Below, piece after piece: positions 40,901-52,330 of a DNA stretch of 64,000 bases. The stretch covers positions 9,537,752 to 9,601,751 of the forward strand of contig JAGGNK010013558.1 in assembly GCA_017590115.1 (NCBI GenBank), in the 5' to 3' direction. Under the pieces are notes generated by a model that was not told where the DNA came from, searched no databases, and saw only the letters and a list, made by a program, of their open reading frames with translations. Numbering within the stretch: the stretch's first letter is position 1; each line of letters opens with the position of its first letter. Source of the DNA: Montifringilla adamsi (lineage: Eukaryota > Chordata > Aves > Passeriformes > Passeridae). A program made the translations under genes and the position numbers.

Positions 40901-42131
40901 CTTGTCACTCACATGCAACAGATTTCTGCTCATCCCTCCCCACTGTATAATGGATCAAAGATGACTTATCTGAATTATCCCACAATTGTAATTGAAAATC
41001 TCTCTGCTCTATATATGCATTTTGAAACATGACTCCAAGTTTCAATAGATTTGTCCATAATGCCCATTTCAGCTGATAAATGATTCAGTGCCTGGGGAAG
41101 AGGGAGTGGCAAAAAGACTGAGACTTACTGCTTTAATACTGGGATCATGTCTTAAGGCTTAGATTGTCTTATATCTGGCAATATGAACAAAGTAAAAAAC
41201 TGATTTTGCCACATTTTTCATGGCCAGAACTAACAGAGTAGATGAAATCACAGCAATACAAAGCACTCTGCAGTGGTGGCAAGTGGAACTGTTATTCACT
41301 TCATGGCAGTAAAATGGGGTAAAAAGCCCCTAATCTGCCCTTGGGTAAAAGGCAGGGAAGTGATACCAAGAAATCTCCTGCTAGATATAATAGGTCCCAA
41401 GGGGAAATTATATGAGTCTTATCTTTAACTCAGCTGAACCATAAAATGGGATGAAAGCAGACCTGAACAGAAGACAGATTCTGTAACTAAGCTGATTGTT
41501 ATGAAATTCTACTATGAATTTCAATAGCAATTTCTGTGTCAATATTTTACAAAATAAAAGGAGCTAGAAAGAGGCAAAAGAATTGTAAATCAATTGAGAT
41601 CAGAGAAAAACAGCTACTGAAATAAGGTACTCTTCACTCACTCCTTTCTAAAGCCCTATCTTTATTAAAGACTTTTTCATAAGTTTAGGGTTTCAAAAAT
41701 CAAGTTCAGGTATCTCATTATCAGTAACTTTATACTGATTACATTCCCACTAATTCTGGGAAAGAAAAATAGTTTCACACAGTTTTCAGAATCTTGCACA
41801 AATCTGTTCAAGAGTCTCACATATATGGGCATCCCCTTGGGTACAATGCCTTGTTGGGGATCCAGTGGCAGATCACATGGACTAATAATGTCCCATTTAT
41901 TCTCCCATGCAAGCTAAATTGTGCAGGTTAGGTTTCAGTAGGTGTGATTTTCTAGATCAAGGATACTAGGTCTCCTTTCATTTAAAAAGTAGAGTTGGGT
42001 TTTTTTGATGAAAGTTTTATAGTGGCTGCCCTTCCTACTGCCCTTATGCCATCCATCAAGTGATCTTATCTTCAAATGTGTTCAAGTGAAGACAACTTTG
42101 CATTAAATTAAATGAAGCTCTCTACCCCAGA
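37990..42131. other. Non-coding single-copy-looking DNA
   Basis: No gene recognised. AT-rich with short frames only. Part of it (about 41433-41575) shows weak collinear similarity to 46438-46585, described under the findings. A slightly purine-rich stretch lies at 39780-39815. Confidence 0.5.
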
Positions 42132-42160
42132 ATATATATATATACACACACACACATACA
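42132..42160. repeat. Compound TA/CA microsatellite
   Basis: Alternating TA repeats change into CA repeats over about 29 bases. A simple-sequence repeat that is probably length-polymorphic. Confidence 0.9.
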
Positions 42161-44290
42161 CTATATGACCCGCATTTAATTTTTTATTTTTGGTTCATAC
42201 TGTTGAAATCTCTTCTGATGCACCCAAATGAGAAGCAGAAGAATAAGCTAGTACAAGCTCTGTCAATAAATATGCACTTTGAGAAATGGTATCCTAGTTC
42301 ATAGCAGATTTATAGTTCTTATCTCAAGTTTCCAAAGTTCATCTGAATCTCCAATACAGGGAATTTCAATGTATCGGTAAATCTTTTAAGCCATGAAGAA
42401 AACTCACTCAAAAAAGCAATGTCCCTTATCAGTGGAAAAAGTGATAAATCTGAAATAATATATAATTCATGATGACACATATCAAGACATTACAGCAAAC
42501 ACTGACACTAGACCTATTTATGGCATTGCTTTGCTAAGCATATTCCCTACAGAATTCTCTCTTTTCTTTTTCTGAGCCAAACAACTGCTTTGATAATGCA
42601 CATCTTTTCAGAGCTGGGTAGAAAAAGCAAATCTAATTCAGCACCCATTTCTCATGATAGAAAACTAGTGGCCCTCAGCCAGCAACATATAGAAGTAAAT
42701 TAAAATTTAAGTGCAGATCAAAAAGAAATGTGACATAATATGGCTACTTAAAAAAATTCATGACCTCAGACATCAAACTATCCATTGTCTAAAAATGCTA
42801 ATACAAATGTTAAACTGCCCTTGGCTGGGAAACACAGGTTTGTTTAGTTCCTTCACATCTTTCTCAGTCTGTATTGTTTAATACATTTGTGGATTCACAA
42901 ACTCTGTAGAAATGCAAATTCTTCTCAAATCTCTCTGATACGGTTCATTGCCACCCTTAAATTCAGAATCTGAAAATACTCTGCAAATTTTAGCTAGAAC
43001 TTCCAACAACCTCAGGAACAAGGTCACCACCAGACAATCTTGGGAAGTGCATTAAATTTAGTGACTACAGATGACATGACTGGCATAAAATATCACATGA
43101 GTCAGTATCACAATTCTTGAACAGTAAAAACAGCTTTTAAATAGTTTAAATATCACTCAACAAAACTACCTGGGGTCATGTAGAGTTTGAAAAGAGGCAT
43201 AGGTATATATCTGGAAAAACAAGAGTAACCATTTCCCTGCCGAGGCCATCAGTGGAGTTCACCTTCAAATTAACAACAAAGTAATGGAAAAAAACCAAAA
43301 CAAAACCCACAAAACCCCAAAGTATCTTTGCCAGCATAAATGTTTCTTTAAGAATCCACAAGAGAGAGAATGCTCTTGAGACACAGAGCAGGGAGGCATA
43401 TATTTCCCTAGCCGCCTCCACACCATCAGGCATTAGCCAAACAATATACCTACAATGGCTGGCAAACCAGGGTTAAACTAAGAACCCAAAAACTGGCACA
43501 GATGTTGCACACAAGTTTCACACTATTTAGCTAATTACGGTTTTTTCTCTCATCTTTTTAAGTGAGCCATACAGCATAATATCATTTCAAATGTTAATAT
43601 ATTTTATTTGAAAAGAGAAAATTATTCCAAACCTGGCTGTGCTGCAATTGAAGGAGCACCATGCTCTGAACAGCAGCAGATGTGCTGTCTACAAAGTCTG
43701 TTCAGACCAACCTGTGAGATACCAGGACATTAGAAGAACAGAAAGAACACTTACAGACTGGAAAGGATTACAGTTTAATGATACAGTCTCCAGTATATCT
43801 TTTAAAAGACAAAGAAGGTGCCAGGGTGGATGTAGACTGGTGGAACAAAGAAACAGACATGCAGGAAACAAGGCTTACAGAGAAGTCAGACAAGGAGAAG
43901 AATAAACCCAGTAATATATATACTTGGGTAACACAGTAGTTATATTGACATGGTGGAAATGCAATAATCTCTACAAATGGAAGTGGAACAATAATTTTAT
44001 GCATGCATACATTTGATATATACAGATGCACACACATATATACTTGCTCAGTTTAGTTAGGTTAAGGGCTGATTGAATTTGACAATGTTTCTCATCTCTT
44101 CCTCCACTCTCCCCCCTCACAAAAAGAAGTGCATGAAAAAATAAATCCCCAGAGCCATACTGCAAACAAAAAAAGCAGGCCAGCAATTCCACATGCCTTG
44201 AGCTACATCAGACTACCCTTGAAAAGGTGAATTTTCACCCATTTTCTTCCCAAAGGCATATGCAAAGAATATCACAACCTGTTCAGTTAG
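42161..44290. other. Non-coding DNA upstream of the CR1 element
   Basis: No gene recognised. AT-rich. A short frame at + 43639-43905 (88 codons) matches nothing known. The last 100-200 bases may contain very decayed CR1 sequence continuing the element to the right, but I could not follow the match left of about 44291. Confidence 0.5.
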
Positions 44291-44298
44291 GAAAAAAA

Positions 44299-44712
44299 AG
44301 GGTAGTAGTCACTAGAAACTCCCTTTTGATAGGAATGGAAGGCCTGATATGCCAGTCAGACCCGATCCATAGACAGGAGTATTTTGCCTCCCTGGTGCCC
44401 AGGAAAGGGACATCACAAAGAAACGGCCCAGCCAGGTATGGCCCATTGACTATGGGTTTTTCAGGCAGCAATGAGGTCCCAGCAAGAAGTCTATAGATAA
44501 TCAAGGGGGACTTCAGGAGCACAAGTTGTGTTCTCTACTGTGCTGCCAGTCGAAGGGAACGATGGGGCAAGAAACAAGAAAATCGTGCAGCTGAACACCT
44601 GGCTTTGAGACTGCAGCTACCAGCACAATTCTGGGGGATTTGATGGTGGATCTGGTTATACAACAACAAACCTGATGGCAACAAACAGGATTCCCCTGTC
44701 TCAAAGGGGAAG
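44299..44712 (+). pseudogene. CR1 ORF1 esterase-like domain remnant
   Basis: Fragment of the CR1 ORF1 protein, whose C-terminal SGNH/esterase-like domain is thought to help the retrotransposon ribonucleoprotein act at membranes or nucleic acid. The + frame that closes at 44496 carries VVVTRNSLLIGMEG and QSDPIHR, which correspond to the start of the domain. After that stop the match continues in another frame to IPLSQRGR (about 44690-44712), near the domain end. The nucleophile-region glycine and aspartate are replaced and the terminal His position reads Pro. It is clearly inactive. Confidence 0.75.
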
Positions 44713-44896
44713 GAATAACCCCATACACCAGTACAGGCTGGGAACCAGCCTGCTGGAAAACAGCTCAGCAGAGAAGGACTGGGAGTCCTGGTGGACAAGT
44801 GTTCCTGAGCCAGCAGTATGTCCTTGTGACCATGAAGGCCAGTGGTATTCTAACATGCATTGCCAGCAGGTCAACCAACATGATTCTACCCCTCTA
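44713..44896 (+). pseudogene. CR1 ORF2 distal fragment left of the SINE
   Basis: The sequence follows the well-known CR1 stretch that encodes the region after the reverse transcriptase: CACCAGTACAGGCTGGG, then GCTGGAAAACAGC, GAGAAGGACTGGGAGTCC, GAGCCAGCAGTATG, and GCCAGCAGGTC just before the SINE. A block that normally precedes GCCAGCAGGTC is missing, so small deletions are present. It joins the 3' part at 45031 once the SINE is ignored. Confidence 0.85.
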
Positions 44897-45030
44897 GATT
44901 AGCTCAGTTGATTAGAGCAGGGTGCTAATTACACCAAGGCTGTGAATTCAATCCCCAAAGGCCATTCACTTAAGAGCTAGACTTGATTATCCTTGTAAGT
45001 CCCTTTCAACTTAGAATATGCTGTGATCTC
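44897..45030 (+). mobile_element. tRNA-Ile-derived SINE with CR1-like tail (TguSINE1 type)
   Basis: The head (about 44897-44964) follows tRNA-Ile(AAT) almost base for base: GATTAGCTCAGTTGATTAG (D arm), GGTGCTAAT (anticodon arm), CACCAAGG, and AATTCAATCCCC (T arm), ending in GGCCA. The pol III A box TAGCTCAGTTG is intact at 44900-44910. The B box at 44946-44954 has its first G changed to A. The tail (about 44965-45030) resembles a CR1 3' end: GAGCTAGACTTGATTATCC, then CCCTTTCAACTTAGAATATG and CTGTGATCT. This design, tRNA-Ile head and CR1 tail, is that of the passerine TguSINE1 family, which CR1 enzymes mobilise. It lies in CR1 ORF2, so it inserted after that CR1 did. Confidence 0.88.
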
Positions 45031-45564
45031 TAACTACTCAGCTGCAGTGAGGCCAGGTCTGGAGTGCTGTCTCCAGTTCTTGGCTCATCAGTGTAGGAGA
45101 GACATGGAGCTCCTGAAGCAGGTCCAGCAGAGGGCAACAAAGATAATTAAGGGATTAAAGTATCTCTCACTGGGACAGCTTGAAAGAGTCAGGTCTGTTC
45201 AACCTTGAGAAGAGATGACTGAGACGGGACCTCATCAAACCATACAAGTACCTGAAGGGAGGGTGTCAAGAGATGGAATCAGACTCCTCTTTGGTGCTGC
45301 CAAGCAATAGGACAAGAGGCAATGGGCAGAATCTGGTAGACGGTAAGTTCCACCTGAATATGAACTTCTTTACTGTGCAGTGACCATATACTGGAACAGA
45401 TTGCTCAGAAAGATTGTGGAGTCTCCCTCAGAGGAGATATTCTAGAAGTGTCTGGATACAATCCTGTGCCATGTGCTTTAGAACAACCCCGCTTGATCAG
45501 GGAGGTTGGACCAGATCCACCACAGAGGTCCCTTTCAACAAGAATTATTCTGTGATTCTGTGAT
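45031..45564 (+). pseudogene. CR1 distal ORF2 and 3' UTR right of the SINE
   Basis: Continues the CR1 sequence: CTACTCAGCTGCAGTGAGGCC, CTGGAGTGCTGTCTCCAGTTC, GTCCAGCAGAGGGC, then GGGACCTCATCAAACC and TACCTGAAGGGAGGG. It then passes AGGTTGGACCAGATCC and CCCTTTCAACAAGAATTATTC into the ATTCTGTG repeat tail. The tail has about two octamer units. A downstream target duplication is not expected to be obvious for CR1. Confidence 0.92.
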
Positions 45565-47322
45565 ATGTAAAACATATCTGCATTCAACTGAACATCTCTG
45601 TTCCTTGATGCCCTGGGCTGCCTTGATTACCTCTGCAGTGAGGAAACTAAAGCTTTGCAGCACCCACTGTAATCTGGACCAGTTTCCCCTTAAGCTTCAT
45701 GAAAGCCTGATCATTTCTGGCAGGCTCCCGTGAAAGCATCTCCTCTGACTAGCATAGCCCACAGTTAATAAATTTGAAAAATCTTTGTCATCTCAATAGA
45801 TCAACCTGCAGTTCTGGGGCAACATGAGAAGAGCCTCAGCACAAAGTTCTAATCACCAACTGATTTCCTGCATTTAAATTCAGTATACATAAACTAGGCA
45901 CAGCTATTAGGTGGTGTAAACTTGGCCTTTAATCAGTCAAGTGATCCTGTTTTCCATCTTTATAGTGGCCTTCCACACAAAAGGTGAAAACAGTCCATTA
46001 GTAAGTATGGATTGTTTAGGTTCTGTGATAATGGGGGTTGTATAAAAAAGCTAAGATAAGAAGAAGCTAAGACATATAGCAGTAATGAAATTGCCTACCT
46101 CATTCACAAACAGAAAAAGCTCTCAGTTAAGAATATCAGATAGCTCTCACTAAAACCAATACATTTTGCAGTACTATGAGTACAGCTCATCCCCTTCCAT
46201 TCCCAGGTGTTCACAGTTTTAAACTCGTACAAAATGACCTGTATCAGTATAACTTACTCTACTTCTGCCCATGGAGCACGAATAAAGGGGAATCTTAAAC
46301 TATAAAACCAAGAATCAGACTAGAAAAACTTGAGTAAATCAGCCTATTACCAACCCCAGAGCAGAAGGAAAGAATCTGCCACTTTCTCCAGCTAATCTTA
46401 ATGTGTGAAGGAGGAATTCACCTTACTTGCTCCTTTCTTAGCTGAACAATAAAAGAAAACAAAGTATTCCTGAATGAAATGCTTTCTATATTCAAGCTGG
46501 TTTATATCATAGTAGGAATTTTAAATATTAAACTATGCATTGACATATTACAGAATAAAAGGAACCAGAAAATAAGGAACAAATATTCCTCTGGCATCTA
46601 TAGGAACAAAGGACCATGTAACAGATGGAAAGGGGAATCAGCTCCAAACACTGAATAACCTTGCCTGTCACCAGACCCAGAAGCAAAACCTGCCATAATT
46701 AGAGGGTTCTGGACAGCAAAAAAAAATTAGTGCACTATGAAAAAGAATATTATTGGTAGCAATAATTTCAATACAAGGACAATATCTGATTTTGCTGATT
46801 TTCTTTCTTGGAAGCATTATTCTATTATTTTTCTTAGTGATTAAACACAGTCCAGAGAATCACTTCATAAATTACTCCTGCTCTTCAGAAAAATAACAGC
46901 AAATACTCTCTTGACTTCAAGCCAATAGAGGACTGATTTCTTACATACATGGGTGTGTCCAGTTTATTCAGTATGCATCTATGGACTGAAACTTCAGAGG
47001 TCTTTATTTTATAAAGCAGTAAAATATCATTAAGAATGCTTACTTAATGTCTTGCTTTAAAACAACGTTTTCATAACTTTTAAGGTTATGACAACTTTTC
47101 AGAAGGTCCATGGAAAACTGGGAAGTGCTGGAAATTTCTGAGCTCTTATCACTGTTTATAACAAAAGATCATCCTTTCATGCAAAGCATCAGGTAGGAAT
47201 GGCTTGATGACAGGACATTTGATGTGTTATCCATTCATGCTTTTTTAAAATCCAGATAAGTTTCATATGACAATGATTTTACTGAGTTTCAAACTGAATG
47301 TATTCCCCATCTCTTCTCTCTC
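45565..47322. other. Non-coding DNA right of the CR1 element
   Basis: No gene recognised. AT-rich. About 46438-46585 shows weak collinear similarity to 41433-41575, as noted in the findings. No open frame of interest. Confidence 0.5.
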
Positions 47323-47343
47323 AAAAAAAAAAAAAAAAAAAAA
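47323..47343. repeat. A21 homopolymer
   Basis: Twenty-one A after a CTCTTCTCTCTC stretch, giving a pyrimidine-to-purine change. Simple sequence with no retrocopy body seen. Confidence 0.9.
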
Positions 47344-49560
47344 TCAACTGAACACATAAGAACTTCAGAATAATTTGCTTAAAATAAAAGAACATCACCA
47401 CTGAAATTGCTATGACAGAAATGCTTGAAATATAATCCTCTAAACCAGCTTAATTTCCAGCAAACCTTGTACAGATGCTACATAGATGACTCATTACTTA
47501 CACTATCGTAAAAATGATAAAAGGCCCACAATGGAGACATTCAAAGTAACAATAACAAGAGATCACCTTCACTAAAGACTAGGAGAGAGTTTTCATTTTT
47601 AGACACTTATTTACATGCAAGGGAATGCAAACTAAACAAAACTAAGAACTAAACAAAAATGAAATAGTTTTAAGTACCACACTAAAAATTGCCAGAAATT
47701 CAAGGCATTTTCCTGTAGCTTCCTTAACACGGGATGCTTCTCTTTTTGATTTTCTTGTTCCTCTGATACAATAGAACTGCACTAATTCCAAGTGCTAAGG
47801 ACTGGGAGGCCAATTGCAAATTACCAGACCTTGCAAATTAGCAAGTAAGCAAACAAACCCTATTAAAAAGCCCAATCAAGGGTATCACAGCACATCATTT
47901 ACTTTGTTCATTTTTTTTTCCAAAGTGCAATTTAGTCTTCTCACATTCCACAGCAAACCACTGAGACTAGTGGCCAGAAAAAGCATAAAAGCCCCCACCA
48001 TCATGTCTGTTTATTGGGTTTTTCAATCCTGTCCTCTCAGGATAGCTCGAAGAGCTAAGACTTTGCTCCTAGACACAATTCAGAAGAACAAAAATTACTG
48101 TGGCACCACTACTGTGTGCTGGAATCTGCACGTGTTGCAGCTACACTGAATGTCTAGGATGATTAAGGTGCTTTCCAGTCCACAAGAAGGTATCAAGTGT
48201 CCTGTTCAACCAACAGCAATCAGTATTTGTCGCACACAATTAATTATTTATAAAGCAGAAGTAACCACAAAGAGTTTAGACTAAATTATGTCAGTATAAC
48301 ATATCTGTTGCTTAATTCTGATGGTGACTATAAAAAAAAGGCTGGTTGCAGACAGTCTGTAGCAGAACAGACAGGGTAGAGTCACAGTATTAATGGTTTA
48401 GCTGCACCTCTCCTGATCTGATGGCAGCATAAACATAAAGGTAACTAGAAACACTTCTGCACGCAGTCATTAAAACTGCAGACAGCTGGGGCAATGACAC
48501 AAGTGAGAACTGTCAAGTTTAAAGTTTTGCAAGGCTAGAGACATTTTCACACTATGGATGTTGCTTCAAGGATTTAATCTGTACATTTAATTCAGGTATT
48601 TTTGTTCTTTTTTTTTCCTGCCAGTTGTCTGCTGATTTTTTTATAGTAAGAAGTTCTGATATAGGGTACAATTTCCAGGTTGATGTGCATGTCAGCAAAA
48701 GGGCTTGTACTGATCAGCTCTGACTGCAGGCATCTATGTACCCACAGTGGGCTAAAGTTTTAGCTGCCTTAAGGCACAGCCATACTACCTCAAACCAAAG
48801 AGGACCTACCTCGGATCCAGCAGGAAATCCCCAGTTCATGACAGTTCGTTTTCTGCAACTTCAAGGGCACATGAAAACTGTATTTTTTTTTTTTTTAATT
48901 TCTTGAACCCTTATACCTGCAAGCTTCTAGGCTTTCTTATTCCTCAGAAGGCCACAACATTTCAACAGATGAACAGTGTTTTCTTCTTAAAATGCACTCA
49001 AGACACTGGACTTCAGTAAAGGAACAGTATTGTGCTAGACTTCCCACCTTGCCACAGCCCTCTGAACTACATTGTGTTTTCATGCAGCTGTAAGGGGAAA
49101 CTACAGCCTCTGGAAACTATGATAATATAAATTGATATCACATCTATTTACTGTCCACAACATTTAAAATATATAAATACATATTTAAGTAAATCCAAAC
49201 AGGGATTCCACTTCATAAGGGGGAAATTCAATTATAACCAGCAGCTTATGAACTTTGCGATCAGTAACAAGCAATAAGGCAAACATGTATTCCTGGAGAA
49301 AGTCTTAAAATTAACATGGTTTGTTATTCCAATTTAATTGGGTCAGATCCTTGGCTGGCATAAGGTAATACAGCTGTAATTACCTAAATTAGTCTATGGA
49401 AATGGGCATAGCTTCAGCTATTCCAGTGCCATAAGGGTCCATTATATGGGTTAAGTCAGTTCTTTTTTATGACACCTGCCTGAGGAAGATATGTATTAAT
49501 TCCTTCATTAAGCCTGAATCTTATTCTGGAGTCTGACTTGCATGTAAGGGGTACTGCAGT
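47344..49560. other. Non-coding single-copy-looking DNA
   Basis: No gene recognised. The 111-codon + frame at 47814-48149 has no known domain. A T14 run lies at 48883-48896. Otherwise AT-rich and featureless. Confidence 0.5.
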
Positions 49561-50085
49561 CTGGTAAAACAAAGGACTTATGCCACTTCCCCAGTTTGCA
49601 GAGTGCATTGCTCACAGCATTGAATGCTCATATCACAGAAAGCAAAAGAAGCAGCAAGGAATCCCAGCCTAATCATCTCTTTTCTGTCATCACACTCCGC
49701 GTGTTATTCACACAGCTTCTGCCAGTCAGTCCTGAAAAAAGAAGGCAGTCTGTCCCAAAAGGAGCCTGGACAGAATGAAGCATGAGTTCCTTGCAGCCCA
49801 TGAGCTGCCTAGCTGCAATTGCCCAGATCCCTTCTCAGGGGCTGCCTGTGACCTTCACTCCAGTTTAGCCACTTGTGAAAGATCCCAGGCTTTGCTACAC
49901 ACCTGGACTTGCTTTGAGAGCTGGCTATCAACACCACCTTGGAAGAAGCTGTGCTGCAAGGGGGCATTCAGGGTGTACAGCAGCTTTGAGCGCCTCAGCA
50001 GCACCAAGGCAGGACAAGCAGGGTGCTCACTTGAGCTCAGTTTTGTTCAGCTCATACAGCAAAATGAGGTTTAAGGAGTGAGACG
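49561..50085. other. GC-richer block of unknown origin
   Basis: Moderately GC-rich. The + frame 49775-50074 (99 codons) overlaps + 49875-50081 in another register and neither matches a known protein. No exon boundary can be argued. It could be a decayed repeat. Confidence 0.35.
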
Positions 50086-51989
50086 GTTATTTTTGGAGCA
50101 GATGCCAGGATGATAGTGCAGGTCCTGTCTCTATGCTAAAGCCTGACCTGTGGGTCTATCTCTGCAGCAGTATATTCACCCAACATGATAACAATACTGA
50201 AGTCAACCAGGGAAACTTTTTAAAATATATATTGGATTCCTGATATCCTTGAGGAAATTATTTTGACCCTATATTGCTGAAAGTTCTCCTGCAGTCATAC
50301 TGACAGAGCTCCTTTGTGGCATATAAGTTTATTAGAAAAAATGCCTGTTGCAGATTTTCTGATCAGAACCTAGTAATGCAAGTCAGAGGCTCTGTTCAGC
50401 TGATTCAGTGATAGCTCTCTTCAGAAGGGAGAAATTACTTTTGTGTAAGAAGCAATACCCAGCTTGTTTCAAACCTCAGCCTCTGGCAAATCTGTCATAG
50501 CAGGAGACATTCCCTGTTTCTTTGACAGATTGGCCTGCGGCTGAAAGTTAATCTAACATGTCAGAAAAAGTATACAGTAGGTAGAGAAAAAAGCCAAAGC
50601 TAACCCTCTCAGCTTTTTACATCAAGGCAAATTTGAAACAAACACTCATTTATAGACAGTAAAATATTGTTCTAAGTTTTCAAATTAAAAGAAAATGAAG
50701 GCATAAAAATATGCTAGCAGTAAGAAATTAAGCTTATGGAATTATTGGAACATAATCTGTGACCTACACCAGGGATAAAAAAATACTACCACCAGGTGAC
50801 ATCCAAGACTGGGGTTTTTGCTAGTACAGATCAATTTTCTTTCTCTTTATCACTCTGAGTGCCAAATTAATAGCTGGTTTCAATTATCATGATGCATAAA
50901 ACCAAGAATGTTGGGTAGTACAACAATTAAAAATCCACCTGCCAATACTATCAGTGTGTAATTTTGTTCTTGCCACAGTTGTATATATCCCTGCAGTCAG
51001 CAGCCCAAGTTTGCTTCAGTTTGTCTATTCTTTCTTGCTGATAAGGTCCCTGAAGTTGCATAAAATAGCATTCTCAGAAATGCACAACATGTAAACACAC
51101 TGAAGCTTTTGCTTTAAACTCAACCCCAGATCTTAAGCAAAGTTAATAGGATTGCTGCTGGCTAGCACTAATCTTAGAAAGCCAAAGTAAGCCAGAACTA
51201 CATTCTCTGTGGGAAATGTAGTTTTATCAGAAGTCTAAATATTTTGCAAGAGTAGTTCAATGACTTAACTCCTTGATGAGTACTGAAGCAATAAATTTTT
51301 ATGGTTTTTTCCCCTGTGATATGATCTTCAGTTGTACCAAACTGTTAAGATTATATTTATGATTTTACATTCATAAAATGAAAATACTGAACATCTCAAA
51401 AATTATTTTCCATTCAGTGAAAATCTTATAGATGGGGGAGAAGGTTGGAGAGTAGAGGGGTCTGACACCAAATGAAAACACATTTAGCAGTGCAAGATCT
51501 TCCCAGGGGTTTAAATTTCCAGGCAGTCATATTCAAATCATTAAAACAGGATGAAATTCTGCTGCTTATTGCTATTCTAAACATGTAAGGAAAATTTCAT
51601 TAAAACTTCACATGTTGCCAACTTTCTTAGGCAAAGTAATGCTCCTGCTTCATCTGTACAATGTTTATATTAAATGGTGAACAGTGTGAGAAAAAAGTGT
51701 GATACAGTCTGATCTCTGTAGCACTTTTACAAGCCGAAAAGAATACAAAGAATGAAGCAACTCACCAACCAGTCTAAAAGTTGTGTTAAGGCTCTGAATG
51801 GCCTTTGTCAGAGACACCTGAAGTATCATTTTCCGTTTTTCAGGTCTTTAACATCCTATTCCAGTACTGTGACAGTTCTTTTCCAAATCAAATAATGGCA
51901 AAATAAGGGCAATCATTAAAGCAAAGCCTGTTTTGCACAAGACATCATTTGACACTGTTGGGTTATTTTCCATTTCCCTGTGCTCTGTA
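50086..51989. other. Non-coding single-copy-looking DNA
   Basis: AT-rich, no gene recognised, no repeat family seen. Confidence 0.55.
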
Positions 51990-52330
51990 GTGGAAGGTGC
52001 AGTGGGAGGCCAGCCCACGTCTCCAGCCCTGCTCCCTGCTGGGAACAGCGCAGTTCAGGAGCGGCTGCCGCGCTCCGCACAAATCACGGCGCTGGAGCTA
52101 CAGAAGCAGCAGGCCCGGGCTGTGTCTGGAAGGAGGCAGCAGAGCCAAGCTGAGAGAGGAAATGCAAACAGCAGCAGGAAATACAGGGAGCATCGAGAGG
52201 GGAAGGCACCATGCCAAGCCCCTTTACTGCTTTGTCCACCCTTGCACCTCCTGGCTTGGTGGCACTCCAGTTCCCACTGATCTCGTGTGATGGAATGGCT
52301 GCCTGCCCCACCACCTGGCCCTGCTCTTTA
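51990..52330. other. GC-rich, CpG-containing block
   Basis: High GC with about ten CpGs concentrated at 52016-52110, including GCGGCTGCCGCGCTCCGC. Open frames of 97-115 codons occur on both strands, with no known domain, as expected for GC-rich DNA. No TATA box or splice donor is convincing. Candidates are a small CpG island or alternative promoter, or a fragment of an unrecognised transposable element. Confidence 0.45.

Larger units (their letters stand above)
44291..45564 (+). mobile_element. CR1 LINE, 5'-truncated, internally deleted, interrupted by a SINE
   Basis: CR1 is the dominant avian non-LTR retrotransposon. Three parts are visible. First, about 44291-44712 resembles the ORF1 esterase-like (SGNH) region of avian CR1: a ...NSLL...EGLICQSDP...HR stretch at the start and an LSQRG stretch near its end. 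Second, 44713-44896 and 45031-45564 match the distal ORF2 and 3' region. Third, the 3' end is the typical ATTCTGTG repeat (45547-45564). The ORF2 endonuclease and most of the reverse transcriptase are absent between the first two parts. The ORF1 part is broken by a stop after 44496 and a frameshift before 44675. Its GDS-type motif reads RNS, and the C-terminal Asp/His motif is altered. It is a dead copy. Confidence 0.9.

Noticed and set aside
44897..44964. Functional tRNA-Ile gene
   Set aside because: The acceptor stem is incomplete, the B box is mutated, and the sequence continues into a CR1-like tail inside a LINE. It is a SINE head, not a tRNA gene.
49775..50074. 99-codon cysteine-rich frame as a secreted peptide gene
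   Set aside because: No signal peptide, no regular cysteine spacing and an overlapping frame in another register. Composition explains it.
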